Source: Ancylostoma caninum (Eukaryota > Nematoda > Chromadorea > Rhabditida > Ancylostomatidae). Taken from it: a DNA stretch of 64,000 nt. The DNA lies in the NCBI GenBank assembly GCA_037903475.1, contig JBAJFG010000006.1:187501-251500 (forward strand). Direction: 5' to 3'. The notes below the pieces were generated by a model that saw only the letters and a list, made by a program, of their open reading frames with translations, did no database searches and was not told the origin of the DNA. Position 1 is the stretch's first letter. Every line of letters begins with the position of its first letter. Positions 22,764 through 34,420 of the stretch are shown here, in pieces. The translations under genes were made by a program, and so were the position numbers.

Positions 22764-22955
22764 GGGTAAAATGGAGTTGGGGGGGCCACCTTACAAAAGT
22801 CGGTAATATGACCTGTCCTACACGTTCAGACTTGCTAGCTGACACGTCCACAACGCTTTGACCTAGTAACCTAAAATGCAAACAAGTCAAAACGTGTAGG
22901 ACAGGTCATATTATCGACTAATACCAAGTGCCCCCCCCCCAACTCCATTTTACCC
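22764..22955. mobile_element. Foldback MITE ending GGGTAAAATGGAGTTGGGGG
   Basis: The terminal GGGTAAAATGGAGTTGGGGG is inverted at the right end. Inner arms AATATGACCTGTCCTACACG and its inverse CGTGTAGGACAGGTCATATT are perfect. Total 192 bp. The sequence outside each end is also partly repeated (GTTGGA, then GGCGTT.CTCCACTT at 22699 and 22961). Confidence 0.85.
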
Positions 22956-23447
22956 GCGTTGGACCCGACTCTGGGCGTTTCTCCACTTGCGAGCGCCGTA
23001 GCATCTTTATCACCAACGCCGTCCTACCTCTAAAATGCAGTATGGGTCCGTCTTCGCTTCCGCTACACCTGTGCTGGAGCAACCCTAATCATTCTCATTC
23101 CTTTCGTCGGCCTGGTTCCTTCTCTTCGTTATAAAGGTACCCCGCCCATTTCTTCCCTTTTATGCGGTTCTGTAATCACAGGCCTTTCTCATCCATTCCA
23201 ACCGTGATGAAAACAACTGTCGATCATTAACAGGTCTGAACACGGCTGACGTGGCCCGAAACACCTGTAAGTAAAAAATCAAAATTTACCACATCTTGTG
23301 CATAACTCGACGCGCTGAACACAATGATGTAGGTATTTTGAGTTTTCGATTGCTGGTTCTCGTGCACAGACACACACGACTGACGCGCGTGCATCTAGAC
23401 GCACGCGTTCGCGGCCTCGCGGCTTCCGCGCGTTCTTTTCATTGAGG

Positions 23448-23613
23448 ATGTATAGGAAACTCCAAACGTACGTAGACAAGAGTCGAGCCCGCGGAGCGGC
23501 TTTCTTGGGAAGAGACGCAGGCGCACACTATGCTAAGCTCCCATGACTCTGCCCAAGAGAGCCGCGCCGCAGTCTCGACTCTTGTCTACGTGCGTTTGGA
23601 GTTCTCTGTACAT
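23448..23613. mobile_element. Palindromic MITE, GGAAGCTCCAAATG family, copy 2
   Basis: Left AGGAAACTCCAAACGTACGT, inverted at the right end as ACGTGCGTTTGGAGTTCTCT. Inner arms GACAAGAGTCGAG and CTCGACTCTTGTC. 166 bp. Confidence 0.85.
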
Positions 23614-23767
23614 GCCGTGATGACCGGTCTCCATCGAAACTCTCTTGCAAATGGATGCGTGCGACTGATGCGCGACTGACGCACGCAGCTAGTATAAATT
23701 GCCTATAACAGTTGCTGATTGGTTTATTTTTGTTCGTTTTTAGCTGCCAAAGTCTAGAGACAACCCG

Positions 23768-24041
23768 CTCAGAACCCCAAAAACAAGTTTCTGATCGCAT
23801 CCGAAACTTGCTTTTCCAAAAGCTTGTTGACAAGTTGTTTTCACACTTCCTTGCCGACAAGTTGTTCACCCGAAAAGCGTGTCGACAACTTGTTTTCACT
23901 GCTTCGTTGTTGAAAACAAGTTGTCGACAAGCTTTTTGGGCGAACAACTTGTCGGCAAGGAAGTGTGAAAACAACTTGTCAACAAGCTTTTGGAAAAGCA
24001 AGTTTCGGATGCGATCAGAAACTTGTTTTTGGGGTTCTGAG
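23768..24041. mobile_element. 274-bp long palindrome with CTTGTCGACAAG units, copy 2
   Basis: Same length and nearly the same sequence as 12880-13153, 10.9 kb away. The arms differ from each other at only a handful of positions. The flanking bases ACCCG and CGGGT extend the palindrome by five more bases. It lies just 3' of a membrane-protein exon on the minus strand, probably in an intron. Confidence 0.9.
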
Positions 24042-24121
24042 CGGGTGGTGAAAAAATGTTTAACTACAGTATGTGCTATTCGTGTTGCTCTGATTTCATC
24101 AAGTTATTTGTATGAACACAC

Positions 24122-24303
24122 CTTCCGTTCGAATATCCGAGGATTCCACGTCCTTTTGTTGTCAGAACAACGAATGCGACAATGATTAACACCAGAAGTG
24201 CTACGTAAAGTCCCTTTTTGGCTCCATACGAATCCACGTGTCGAAGTCGAACAGGCGCGTAGATAGGCCGGTACATTTCGTTTTTTCTGAGTTCTCTCAT
24301 CAA
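24122..24303 (-). CDS. First exon of a predicted single-pass membrane protein
   Basis: The ATG at 24303 opens 60 codons ending at a GTGTGT donor (phase 2). Residues 1-31 are basic and tyrosine-rich (MYRPIYAPVRLRHVDSYGAKK). Residues 32-48 form a hydrophobic helix (LYVALLVLIIVAFVVLT) followed by KGRG. The charge distribution suggests a short cytoplasmic N-terminus and signal anchor. Downstream exons on the minus strand could not be found; the 274-bp palindrome starts 80 bp further on. I do not recognise the family. An ATG two codons earlier than the tyrosine-rich part (two tandem ATGs) makes the exact start uncertain. Confidence 0.45.
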
Positions 24304-25857
24304 GTGCTATTCAATGAAAACATTTCTTCATGTAATGTTTCTTTGAAATTGAAAAAAAATTTGCATACTCATCACCACCTCAAGTGGTTACGACGCCGTT
24401 GGACCAGGTGAGAAGCAAGAGTGAAGAATGAATGATAAATCCAGCAACAGGCAGTGGGTCGACGCGTCATTTTCTAGAACGTGTTGTGTCACGTGTAATC
24501 AGGACTTCACGTGGGAACTTTGGAGATGATCTGAGAAGAACGAAAAATTTGCCCTCTAAGATCAATTCGCTCACTGAATGTATTCAGTATACTACCAATG
24601 AAACATTGAATTATGTAAAAGCTACCTCGCAATTAGGCTGTGTTTATACTTCACTGCGGCGCGACCCTCGTGCACAGGCTGTGCGTTCCTGAGCGGATGG
24701 TCCTATTTTAGTACGTGCAGCGGCCATTTCGTGGCAGTTGTCGGTTATACATATTTGCGATGTGTCATAGCCTCTTCGCGTGCTGTTTATACTTTTTTCT
24801 TTACGAAAAAACATGCGATGCGACGAATTTGCTAAGCGAATTCCTCGTCCACAATGATTCCGTCAACATTACGGTTTAAGAGATGTCGTGGAACCATTGA
24901 CGCGACGCTATAGCCTCACGATGAGATATAAAACACATCTATCTACGCATTCAATTACTCTCACTTCTGGTTACGACTTCCGCAAAACCATATAGATTTA
25001 TACAGATCCACATCGGAAGTTTCGCCTATGAGGTGTGGTGTGAGGCCTTGAAACATGAAACAGAAACCAGCAAAATTACAGAAAATCTAGTGTATATGAA
25101 GTGGTAAACTCTTACACTTTATCGAGCTTACAATTTTGATCAGTTTGCAAGTAAGATTTGCCGTCCCCTATGTGGCCGGCCGACAGTTTCGGGGAAAACG
25201 AAAACAAATTGTCATTCTTCTTTGGTAGTGCGCGGGGGTCGTGGTGAAGAACAATGTCAAACTATTGCGCAAATCTACGTGGAAATATTCGGAATTCGAA
25301 CCAGCGGAGCCCCTCTCCCTCTTTCTCTGACATATGTGAGCTTAATAGTTCCAAATGAACCCATCTAGCAACTTACATTTAGTTACAAACAGAAACTACG
25401 AGAAATAAGCAAGATTTTTACAAGAAATTATGTTAACACCTAATGCATAATGCATACCAAAGTGGATGAGGATTTAATTAATTAAAAATTTAATTCTGAG
25501 TTGGTGACTTTAACCACATGTTTCGGTTCTCCTCCTCCAATCTCTTCACCTTGAACTTAGAATTTAGTGAAAACACTGTTGAATCGAAATAGTCACCAAT
25601 TTAGAAATTCGTTGTTTGAAAGAAAGGGAAGGTATTTTCCCCGCATGGTTCGAATGCATCACTGAAAATACGTATGATGAATGCGTGACCGTACCCAAAT
25701 TTATCTTTTATTTGGCACCCCTGTACATTTTTAACGCTGCATGATGTTGTCTATATCCAGCTGCTACGCATGTGTATACGACTAGATATCTTTCCAATGA
25801 TGCATCCTGGCCCTGGGCTGTATTAGTCCCTAATTCAAGATTTCATTTTTTTTTTCC
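24304..25857. other. No gene recognised
   Basis: AT-rich DNA. A splice-like GGACCAG/GTGAGA near 24407 on the plus strand lacks a supported exon. Confidence 0.45.
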
Positions 25858-26155
25858 TGGGCGCGTGTGGCGCAGTGGTAAGAGGCTCGCCGCGCACGCA
25901 CACGATCGATGTTTCGATCCCGCCCGAGGCCAAACAAGCCCTCCATCCCTCCGGGGTCTGCAAATTGGTACCAGAGAGTCTGGGAGGATGGAGCACTGAC
26001 TTGGTACATCGGGTGCCCCCCGCAAGTCATTGCACATGGCACATACGCATTCAACGACTCTACGATGCTCAGATGAAGTCGAATGCGTGGCGCATCCCTC
26101 GTGACGGGATTGATTAACGCCGACCACTTTATCCTTTATCCTTTTATCAAGGATC
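25858..26155 (+). mobile_element. tRNA-derived SINE
   Basis: Starts with GCGCGTGTGGCGCAGTGGTA, a strong A-box match (TGGCGCAGTGG). GTTTCGATCCCGCC, a B-box match, follows 40 bp later. The body contains CATCCCTCCGGGGTCTGCAA and GGTACCAGAGAGTCTGGGAG. It ends at CTTTATCCTTTTATC before an ATTT-rich tail. The tRNA-like part has no proper acceptor stem, so it should be a retroposon, not a tRNA gene. Confidence 0.75.
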
Positions 26156-26169
26156 CTCATCTCCAACTT

Positions 26170-26320
26170 TTTCGAAATCGAATATTTATTTATTTATTTG
26201 TTTACCTACTTATTTCTTTCTCTGTTTATTTATTTAATTATTTATTTGTTTATTTAATTACCCACTTATTTGTTCTTTATTTGTTTAATTATTTATTCAA
26301 TTATTTATTTAATTACTAGC
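26170..26320. repeat. ATTT/AATT-rich low-complexity tract
   Basis: Irregular TTTATT and AATTATTT units. It may be the expanded tail of the preceding SINE. Confidence 0.85.
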
Positions 26321-26489
26321 GCCCCTTGGGGACGCTAGAAAGGGGGTGAGGCAGCCACTTGAGACATGTGCAAGAGCTTCGCACTTGCTAAATCTTTAGG
26401 AAATTGATGAAGAAATAAAACCAATCTTTTAATGGACCCAAACATGAAGTCCTTCTCATGAGTTAAGTATGAATATGAGAAGTCTCCAT

Positions 26490-27205
26490 CGTATGGCGTA
26501 TTCGTGCGTATTCCTCACTACCGGGCGAACGCAGATGTGTTCTCCATCGGAGGAACTGTATCCTGCCGTTCCCTACACTACTGGACCAAAGCGAAATCGT
26601 ATCCGAGTGTTTTCCTCACTACTTGGCCGCAGCGGGTTTTCTTCCATCGGTGACCCGTACTCTGGCGTCATCTTCACTATTAGGCCTGAACCGTATTCTG
26701 GTACTCTCCACTTTACTGAGTCACAGCGGAGCAATCCTATATGTATTGGCGGACCCGTATCCTGGTGTTATCCACATCACTGCGTCACGGTTTCCTCCAT
26801 CCGGCGCCTTCCTCACAGTTAGGGCAAGCCGGATCCGTTCTCCAGGGGCGTGCCCGCATCCGCATTCTCAACACTATCGGATCAAAGTGAACCCGTATCC
26901 TGACGTTCTTCACACCATTGGGCTACGACGGGTCCTTCCTCCATCGGTGGACCAGCGTTCTCGCGAGTTTCTTACCGCAGGGTCGCGGCGGACCCTTTTT
27001 CAATCAGCGTAGCCGTATCCTGGCGTTCCCCTACACCACTGGGCCACGCGGACCCGTTCTCTGTCGACGGACCCGTGTTCTGATGTCCCCCACACAAGTG
27101 GGTCACGGCGGGCCCCTTCTCCATCGGTGGACCTGTATCCTGGTATCCCCCACACCACTGGGCCACGGCGGGCCCTTTCCCCATTGGTGGACCCCTATCC
27201 GTATA
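26490..27205 (+). repeat. Degenerate 60-bp minisatellite
   Basis: About 12 units, clearest at 27060, 27121 and 27181. Each runs roughly CCATCGGTGGACCCGTATCC, then TGGTATCCCCCACACCACTG, then GGCCACGGCGGGCCCTT. The 60-bp period equals 20 codons, so frames stay open on both strands. No start context, splice signal or conserved frame supports a protein. Confidence 0.8.
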
Positions 27206-28039
27206 TTGTTGATTGGTTACACAATGTCATGCCTTGATATATTGGCGCTCTTACTCTGTGTTAGTGCAGACACTTTCTGAACGAACGGATGTCGTGACGA
27301 AGGAATCGCTGCGAGAATTCAGCAGGGGATGCGGCAGTAGCATCCCTTTGCTCGGGCGACCGAGTAGTTCCAGCCTCTCCTTGGCTTCCTAGACGCAGCG
27401 CTTCTGAGAAAATTCACCCTCGTCACAACAGTGGAAGGGTGGCTTTCCTGCTGCGTACATTGTGCAGCCTGAAAGCTTGTAAACACTCCCTCATCCTTAT
27501 GCTGCGAGACCGCCAGCGAAGGTGATGAAACCACTAACTCGTGCACGCGGGAGAGCCAGCAGTGACGTAATTGCGCGTCCCGAAACGAATGTTTCTGAGT
27601 CTTTAAAGATCGACCATTTCGCCCCACAGTCTGCGCCTCAAGATGTGCTGTCTATGAGTGCCGCCGCGTATCTCTAGCCGCTTTAGCCCCCTTACGGCGC
27701 TCTATTTAATAGATTTATTTATTTATATTCAATATACGCTAAAATGAGGCGTACTTTACCAATCAGGCTAGCTTCAGAGAAGAAAACTCAGTAGGAAAAA
27801 ATGATGAAAAACAGAACAAGAACGACAAAAATTAGAAGAACAGTCAGAATATTCGACTTCGGAAATACTCGGTACGATGTTGAGCAACCTCAGCTCACCA
27901 GTTCCATCCCAAGTCGAACACTATCCAGATCTAATACGACAGTTTCAAAAGCAGCACTTGAGGCTTGGTTACCTTCCTAGCGGATATTGACCCTCACAGA
28001 TGAGTAATTTATATGTCTAACACTGCACTTTTCAATACA
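27206..28039. other. No gene recognised
   Basis: The minus frame 27627-27319 is unsupported. AT-rich sequence follows, toward the 3' end of the ETS-like gene. Confidence 0.45.
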
Positions 28040-28045
28040 TTTATT
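28040..28045 (-). terminator. Candidate poly(A) signal AATAAA
   Basis: Perfect AATAAA on the minus strand, about 140 nt past the ETS-like gene's stop codon. Confidence 0.5.
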
Positions 28046-28185
28046 TTTTTAAACTTATCCTATTAATACAACATAAATTTACATTATTAATACAATAAAT
28101 AATGTACACCGACAATAAGCACAGGTAATAATTCACCTAACAAAACGTCTAAGGAAAATACAAAAACGAAGAAAAAACATCACTA

Positions 28186-31100
28186 TTAATGGTACAAAAG
28201 GCTGGTTTCGTCAATGGACAAATCGTAGCCGATGATGTTGGCAAAGTTGCCAAAAAGATCCTGAAATAAAGTAGTAGTTGACTTTGACTAGATATCTAAA
28301 CATTCAATTCCACCCTAAAAATCTGGGAAGAAGAGCTATAAAAAATCTCACCTCTCCATCCGGATTTGAGATACTGGAGAGTTCTATATGTTCAGCTGTA
28401 ACGCTTTTTGCAGTTGTGGGCGGAAGAGCTTCAGGTTCAACTGCTTCAGTAGGAGAAAAGAACTCGTCCAGGATGGCTGAATCGAGGCGGACCTGAAAAC
28501 ACAACTGATGAAGGGGATTTATTAAGTTTTTGTTCATGAATTACATGCCAGCAGGTTGCAAATTTTTACCAATTAATTTGATAGACATGAAATAACATTT
28601 TTCCATTATTCCCAATTCCATGTTGTCAATACTACCATATATTGAAAAAGCTCTACAAGTAGGAAAATAACAAGTGGAAATTTATCAGCGCTTGCTTTTT
28701 TAAAATATTTTCTTCAGGTCTTAGATAGCCACAATTTTTTGATATAGCTTTCCACTTGCTAACCTGGTAGGGATACTAGGGGGTCCGACAACTCGTAATG
28801 GAATGTATACTGTTAGATGTAGTTTTCGATGCTGATCTCAATTTCGTTTTCCTTATCTGCTGGGGAGTTCTCTGTAAACAACACATGATGCGACATGATT
28901 TCGGCTTGTCTAGACCGGCCAAATCTGACTTTCGAGTTATATTCTGCTAAAAATACAAGCAAAGACTATTTCAAATGTGTCAACTAATTGAATTTATTTG
29001 ATGCTTCCAAAATTCCCTTAGATCCGGATAAGTTTCACCGATCTTTCAGCAGAATATATCTATGAAGCCAAATTTTGGCTGCCTTGCGCAAGCTGGAATC
29101 ATGCCACGTAGTACTCCAGAGAGAACTCCGCAGCAGATAAGGAAAAAGGACTTGAGATTTCGGAAACTGCACTTGACAGTATACATTTCGTTACGAGTTG
29201 TCGGACCCGCCTCCCCCCCCCCTAGTATCCTTCCCTGGTAAGCTAAGATGTGATGTAATGAAATTCCTGGCGAAAAAAGTGAAAATTTTTCCTAGTAAAT
29301 TTTTAGGACACACACCTGTGCAGGAGCCTCTTCTATCCTCGTTGTCTTAGCATTGCTCTCCCTCACAGCACAGATCTCGTTCGGAACCACCTCCTCACAA
29401 GGCAACGTATCACAAGGAGGCAAGAATGCAATCTCAGGGCTATAGGCCTGTGCACCCAAGGAATCATTGAAACTGAAGGAATCAGAAGAGAAAGAGGAAG
29501 CAGAGGTATCCGATGGAGGAGGGGTGAGTAGACCATATGGAACAGGGAACAAGCTTGGTGATGTCACCGGATAAGCGGGGCTAGCGTCGAAAGAAGACAA
29601 TGAGGGAGCGGGACTGAGCATCGGCGTACTGTACTGGGGTACGGGCTGGTAGCTGATACAGTGTGAAGTGGAGGGTGACGCCTCTTCAGGTTTGAGGATA
29701 TGGTAGGGTGCTGGTTGCTTGTAATAGACAGCTGGTAGTGGTACACTGGTATCCGGAGGTGATGAGCAGTCTCCTGAAAAAGTGTTTTGCATGAGCTCGA
29801 CGTTTCTTCTATCAAAAATTGATAACTTGTGGTAATTGATTACTAGTGAAGAATGGGTAGTAAAAATTGAATAGTACATAGGGATCAGTAGTGGAACCCA
29901 GTTTCGAAACTGTGACTGAACAAGTCAATTTTTCTAATGAAAGTACCCCAAATCTAAGGAGACCTAGAAATCGTGCTTTGCATCGGTATGCATTGCCTTT
30001 GCATGAGATGAAAAAAAACACACACCGGATACGCATCGAATTTGGGGATGGATTCTGCATGGATATGCATGGGTTTTGCATGGATTTGATCGCTGCTGCT
30101 ATTGTTTTGCACGAACACGTATGTCTTAATAGTGGAATTTGCATCTTTCAATCTTAAGCACAACAAAGTTCCTAGTTTCCTGAGTGGCAGGATCATGCTG
30201 GATTTCAAAAAAAAAAACAGTAACAACAGTATCAAATCGAACGAACAAAATCTTTCTCGTTCTTTCTTTCGTTTTTTTTTTATTGATTCCGCTCCATTTC
30301 CACACTTATTCTTGCGTTACTTGATAGTTTGAACATTTTGGTGTTCTTGCTAAACTACACAAATCATTGAATTTTTTGGCTACCAATGGGTTGGGGGGAG
30401 GGGAGCTCCCAGTTGCGTCTGATACTGGTGGTCATTCTTCTCATCTCATTTATAGAACCATTTTTTTTTGTTTTTTTTTTTGCCTCAATTTTCGCGTTTA
30501 CCATCGGCTTGATTCTATTATTCGTTTACTTTTTTCAAAGGTGATCATCATATTTTCTCGGAGTTTTTTTTTTCAAGGAATCACTTGAGAAAAGGGATAT
30601 GCAAAAACTTTTCGTACTCTTGATGAGTTCCTCTTCAGTAACGTTTAGTAATTTTTCCTTCACTACTGTTTCTTCAATTTTTATTTTTTTGTCTTATTTC
30701 CCACCAACTTTTTGAGTTTCAAAGTACCAAGTAGTGAAACTTACCGTAACCAGATAAGGGCCGCGTCTGCGGAGTCCTAACCACGGCTTGCCGCTCGAAG
30801 GGAAAAGACGCGGGTATGTCCTTAGGCATAGCTGCGGGAGGAATATTGGGGAACCTTAAGAATAAAACATTTATCACTTTATTGCAAGATAGTTTGGAAG
30901 CGACGCAGAGAACAACTTACCCATGTCCAGTGTAACAGGGAAAAAACGAATATTCGCCTTGTTTTCTGCGTTTCCACAGGCGAACACCCGCTATGGTGAT
31001 GTGCTCACAGGCCTGGAGTGCCCGAGAAATGTTGGTGAAGTTCATCTGAAAGCACGGTCTTTGTTCTGAAGCATTATATAAAATGCTGACTAGCAGGCAA

Positions 31101-33087
31101 ACCTTTGCTCCCATAGCGGAATTGTAGAGGTCAGTGAATTTTCGGGTGTTCCATATTTTTACCCCGAATGGGCCACCATGCCACGAGACCAGGTTCTCTT
31201 GTCGCGGATCGGAGAGAAGGTGGAGGATGAAACGCAGCACGGGTGAGGCGCAACACTCTGAAACGGTAAAGCTACAGTTTTTATTAATTGATTTAACTAT
31301 AATTTTACTATTAGTGTATCTATTCTATGGAACTTTGACTCACTTTTTAGAAACTTCACTTTCTCTTGACTAGAAAGCACGTAAGGAACATCATCCTTGT
31401 AGGGGAGTTCTCCTGAAAAATGCTCCATGCCTCTAAAGTTGTGGAAATGTGATCAACATGGAAAAAATAGCATAACTTGTGGAAGCCACATTGTGATACC
31501 AGTCGAATCTTCTAGAAAAACGACTTTTCCCTACCAATCAATTCAACCACTGTGAGGTAAACACCTACCTTCTTCCGATTTACACTTTGGCAGTAGATTT
31601 GCTTCAGTGGCAGTATTGCTTACGATTTGAACTTCGGCACAACTTTGAGAAGGTGTGTAGTGCTAAAAAGACAGTAAAATGATTCGATTGTCGAAGGATA
31701 AAAGAGAGAATTGAAAGCAGTAGGTTCAAAAACTGGGTGCATGGAAAGAAGTGTAACGCCGGGGACGACCAGTAGGAAAAGATAAGAATTAGGCTATGAA
31801 GGAAGAAAAAGTCTTTGTTTGGAATGTTTTTTCTTTGATTGGACGAAAATTAGAATCGCTTTTTCGCGTCAAAGTCCAGTGAATATGCGATAAATTCTAT
31901 TCTTTAGCGGTATCACGCCTTTTCTCTATCTGTGAGCTGCAGGAGAAGAATTCATCCAATTGAAAAATTTTACTCTACTAATTCCTATATTCTAACGTGT
32001 TTTGAGGTAATTTTTGCTCCACGTTTTACAAAATTTGAGTGCAAACGAGTCATGGAGGAATTTGTACAAAATGAATCACACAAAAGTTTCATACAATTAA
32101 CTGATAGAGCACTTTCAACACATATTCAAAAGAATAAATTATTGCACAAATCGAATATGCATCTTTAAGTTAGATACTAGTATTATAAATAATGTTTCAG
32201 GCACACAACTTATCAGTGAGTAATCTTCTGGATCATTTCAAGGAGGTTTTTTTGAAGGTTTGCACTTATTTTGCAATTATTGTTAAAGAACTTTGCCAAA
32301 TCATACCTTCCCATGGACCTCTGAATTTCTACCCGTTCGAGAAAAGAGGTCCCAACGGCGGTTCTTTTTATAATTACATGTGTACGGATCACTGATATTT
32401 CATTGCCGATTGTGCTTTAGAGAAACCCCAAACCGAAAAACAAAAAAACTGATGAATGATGAAAATCAATTCTTTTGAAGAGGGTGACGATGTACGTAGG
32501 AAGATGACCAGAATAGGAATGAAGAGAGTTATGTGAAAAGAATCTCTTCCTATGGATGAGCCTAGTTAAATGCAACAAAAATCATAATTCTATGGGGAAA
32601 GGGACTTGGGTGGAACACTGTTACTACTCAGGGAGGAGATTTTTTGCTAGCCGATGGGTCAATTGCGAAAACTTTCATCTATGAAGTTTGAAGAAATCTC
32701 CAAAGAGGTTCGAGGTTCAGCAGCATTCTTTCCACACAATTTTGCTTGGTTATTCCATTTATAAATAGTCACTTACACAGCGGTTACAAAAGAATGATCA
32801 GAGATGAGAGAAGATAAGAGTCATAAGCGAATGAACACGAGGAAAAATAAATACTGTCAAAGTGTGTCAACAAATTTCAATGTGAAAACCCACCATTGCG
32901 CCCTCAGGTGAAGCCGAATGGCACGGTTGAATGTTGTAGTTGCTGTACATTCGGTAGTCGACTCGTTAGGGTCAGCTCGTATGAAAGCGTCCGCGAGGTC
33001 TTTATACTCGCGTAGTTTGCCGATCGGTGTTTTCTCATGTACCCACCTGCTCGCTGGACCACCTTGCTCAGCCATGAGCGAACGCAT
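28186..33087 (-). CDS. Divergent ETS-domain transcription factor (501 residues, ten exons)
   Basis: Exons: 33087-32894, 32391-32307, 31662-31569, 31412-31344, 31257-31103, 31045-30921, 30854-30745, 29773-29316, 28492-28352 and 28260-28186. All junctions keep phase with GT/AG borders and total 1506 nt. Residues about 152-235 match the ETS winged-helix layout: LRFILHLLSDP (helix 1), LVSWHG (the W.G of the first strands), MNFTNISRAL (recognition helix) and a basic KRRKQGEYSFF end. The recognition helix keeps the first arginine (R207) but has glutamine at 210, where most ETS proteins have the second DNA-contacting arginine, and ACE replaces the usual YYY. Residues 278-420 are Pro/Ser/Tyr-rich, like an activation domain. 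Expected role: nuclear gene regulation, possibly with altered DNA specificity. The start could instead be the second ATG (33075). Gene structure is firm; ETS assignment is good but not certain. Confidence 0.75.
28770..29232. mobile_element. TIR element (GGGTCCGACA family), uninterrupted copy in an intron
   Basis: Left GGGATACTAGGGGGTCCGAC and right inverse GTCGGACCC, then CTAGTATCCTTCCC with a poly-C expansion. The terminal repeats extend about 50 bp (CAACTCGTAATGGAATGTATA and inverse). 463 bp without a protein frame. It fills over half of intron 8 (28493-29315) of the ETS-like gene. Confidence 0.9.
29960..30153 (+). mobile_element. ATGCA-rich MITE, truncated copy in an intron
   Basis: The right end (CACGTATGTCTTAATAGTGG, then ATTTGCATC.TTCAATC) matches the right end of 36252-36603. 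The left end is missing. Contains repeated TGCATGG/CATGCAT motifs. Lies in intron 7 of the ETS-like gene. Confidence 0.8.
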
Positions 33088-33984
33088 TTAGCCTGAGGGC
33101 CGACGGGAACTGGGTGCGAGGTCGCTGGCAGGTTGAGGGCATGCGAAAAAGTTCGGAGTTGGCCCTGTGGCGATAGCCGGCGGCAAGGAAGGCGTGGTCA
33201 AAGCAGGTCAGGAAGCGTGGTTGAAGTTTTTTAAGATTTAAATGGTCAATTTTTGAAAGAAGCTGATCATTTATTGGCTGTTCAAATGCAATTAAAATTG
33301 GGAGACATACCCTTATGTCCTATGGCGGTATTCATGAACTTCCTTGGGAGAATTCTTAGCCACCATTGCTTCCACAATGAATTATTTAGTTCCTAGGACA
33401 AAATGTGAAATGACTCAATGTCAGTATCTACCAAAACTTATCCTACTATATTTCACTGACGAATTTCTTGAACAGTACAAACCTATTTTTATCTAGACAA
33501 ATGTCATTTTAGGAGAACAGTGAGGTCACAACCTTTCCGGGAACATTCATGATTTCCGCCACTGATCTTGAGAGAATTCGGTATCTATTACACAGAGAGC
33601 AATCGCGGCGTCAGAAGTATTCATTTTTAATCGAGGAAATCCAGTGAAAATTGCTGGTGATATAAAACTCACCTAACAAAATGATCGAGTTCGTATTATT
33701 CTTCCTGATAGTTTCTTAAAAACAATCAATCTCAGAACTTTTTAAAGAAATTCTTCCCCGGATAGTACAGCGTCATCAACTTCTTGGGAATTCTCTTAGC
33801 TTACTGGAATGTATAAAGCATTCTATCAAATTGGGATGATATTTCTACTTCTGTAAAACCTTTTCTTTCAAGTCTATACATTCGTGGCCACCTCTTTCCA
33901 TCCAGCTTGTTAACCCTTTTATATAGAAAGGAAACTTTCGGTAGTGTATTCCATGCATTTACCGACAAATATAGTTTCAAAATA
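33088..33984. promoter_or_regulatory. Upstream region of the ETS-like gene
   Basis: The first 150 bp are distinctly GC-rich (GGCGTGG and GCCGGCGGC motifs) compared with the AT-rich remainder, as for a core promoter or 5' leader read on the minus strand. No TATA box or spliced-leader acceptor could be fixed. Confidence 0.3.
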
Positions 33985-34420
33985 TTAGGTTGGGCAATAA
34001 TTTTGTGAGGTTTATCTGAACATTCGTCTCATAACTCTATGAACTGTACAGAACAAAATGCACCGTCAGGCTAAAATCGTCCTCCCTGAAGCAGACATTC
34101 ACTTCTGTGCTGTCCCTTCCTCAGTAAAGGCTTCCACTTAGACGCCATTAATATCCACAGCAGGTTGAGCCGCATTTGTTCCACTACTGTAGTGAAACAG
34201 CCGGAGATGTCGCAGATGTACGCTCTTGTCGAATTGGAGGGTCACATTTCATGCGACATAGAATGAGAAGTAGAGAAAATTAGGGAAATTGGTTATAATA
34301 TTTTTAAAGAGCAAAACAAGAGCTACAAGGTGACCTATGATAGGCTATCGGAGTTGGATCAGATCCTCGTGAAAAATAGAGTTCAAAAAAAAAACAGCAC
34401 GAACTTATTGCCTAATCTAA
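33985..34420. mobile_element. Non-autonomous mariner derivative
   Basis: TA followed by TTAGGTTGGGCAATAATTTT on the left. The right end, GAACTTATTGCCTAATCTAA then TA, is its imperfect inverse. 436 bp between TA dinucleotides. The interior keeps only vague transposase-like sequence. Confidence 0.75.

Noticed and set aside
26469..27280. Open frames of 117-129 codons suggesting a repeat protein
   Set aside because: Explained by a degenerate 60-bp minisatellite; frames are equally open on the other strand.
31932..32395. Plus-strand frames within the ETS-like gene
   Set aside because: Antisense to intron 2 and exon 2 of the gene, whose phases fit only on the minus strand.
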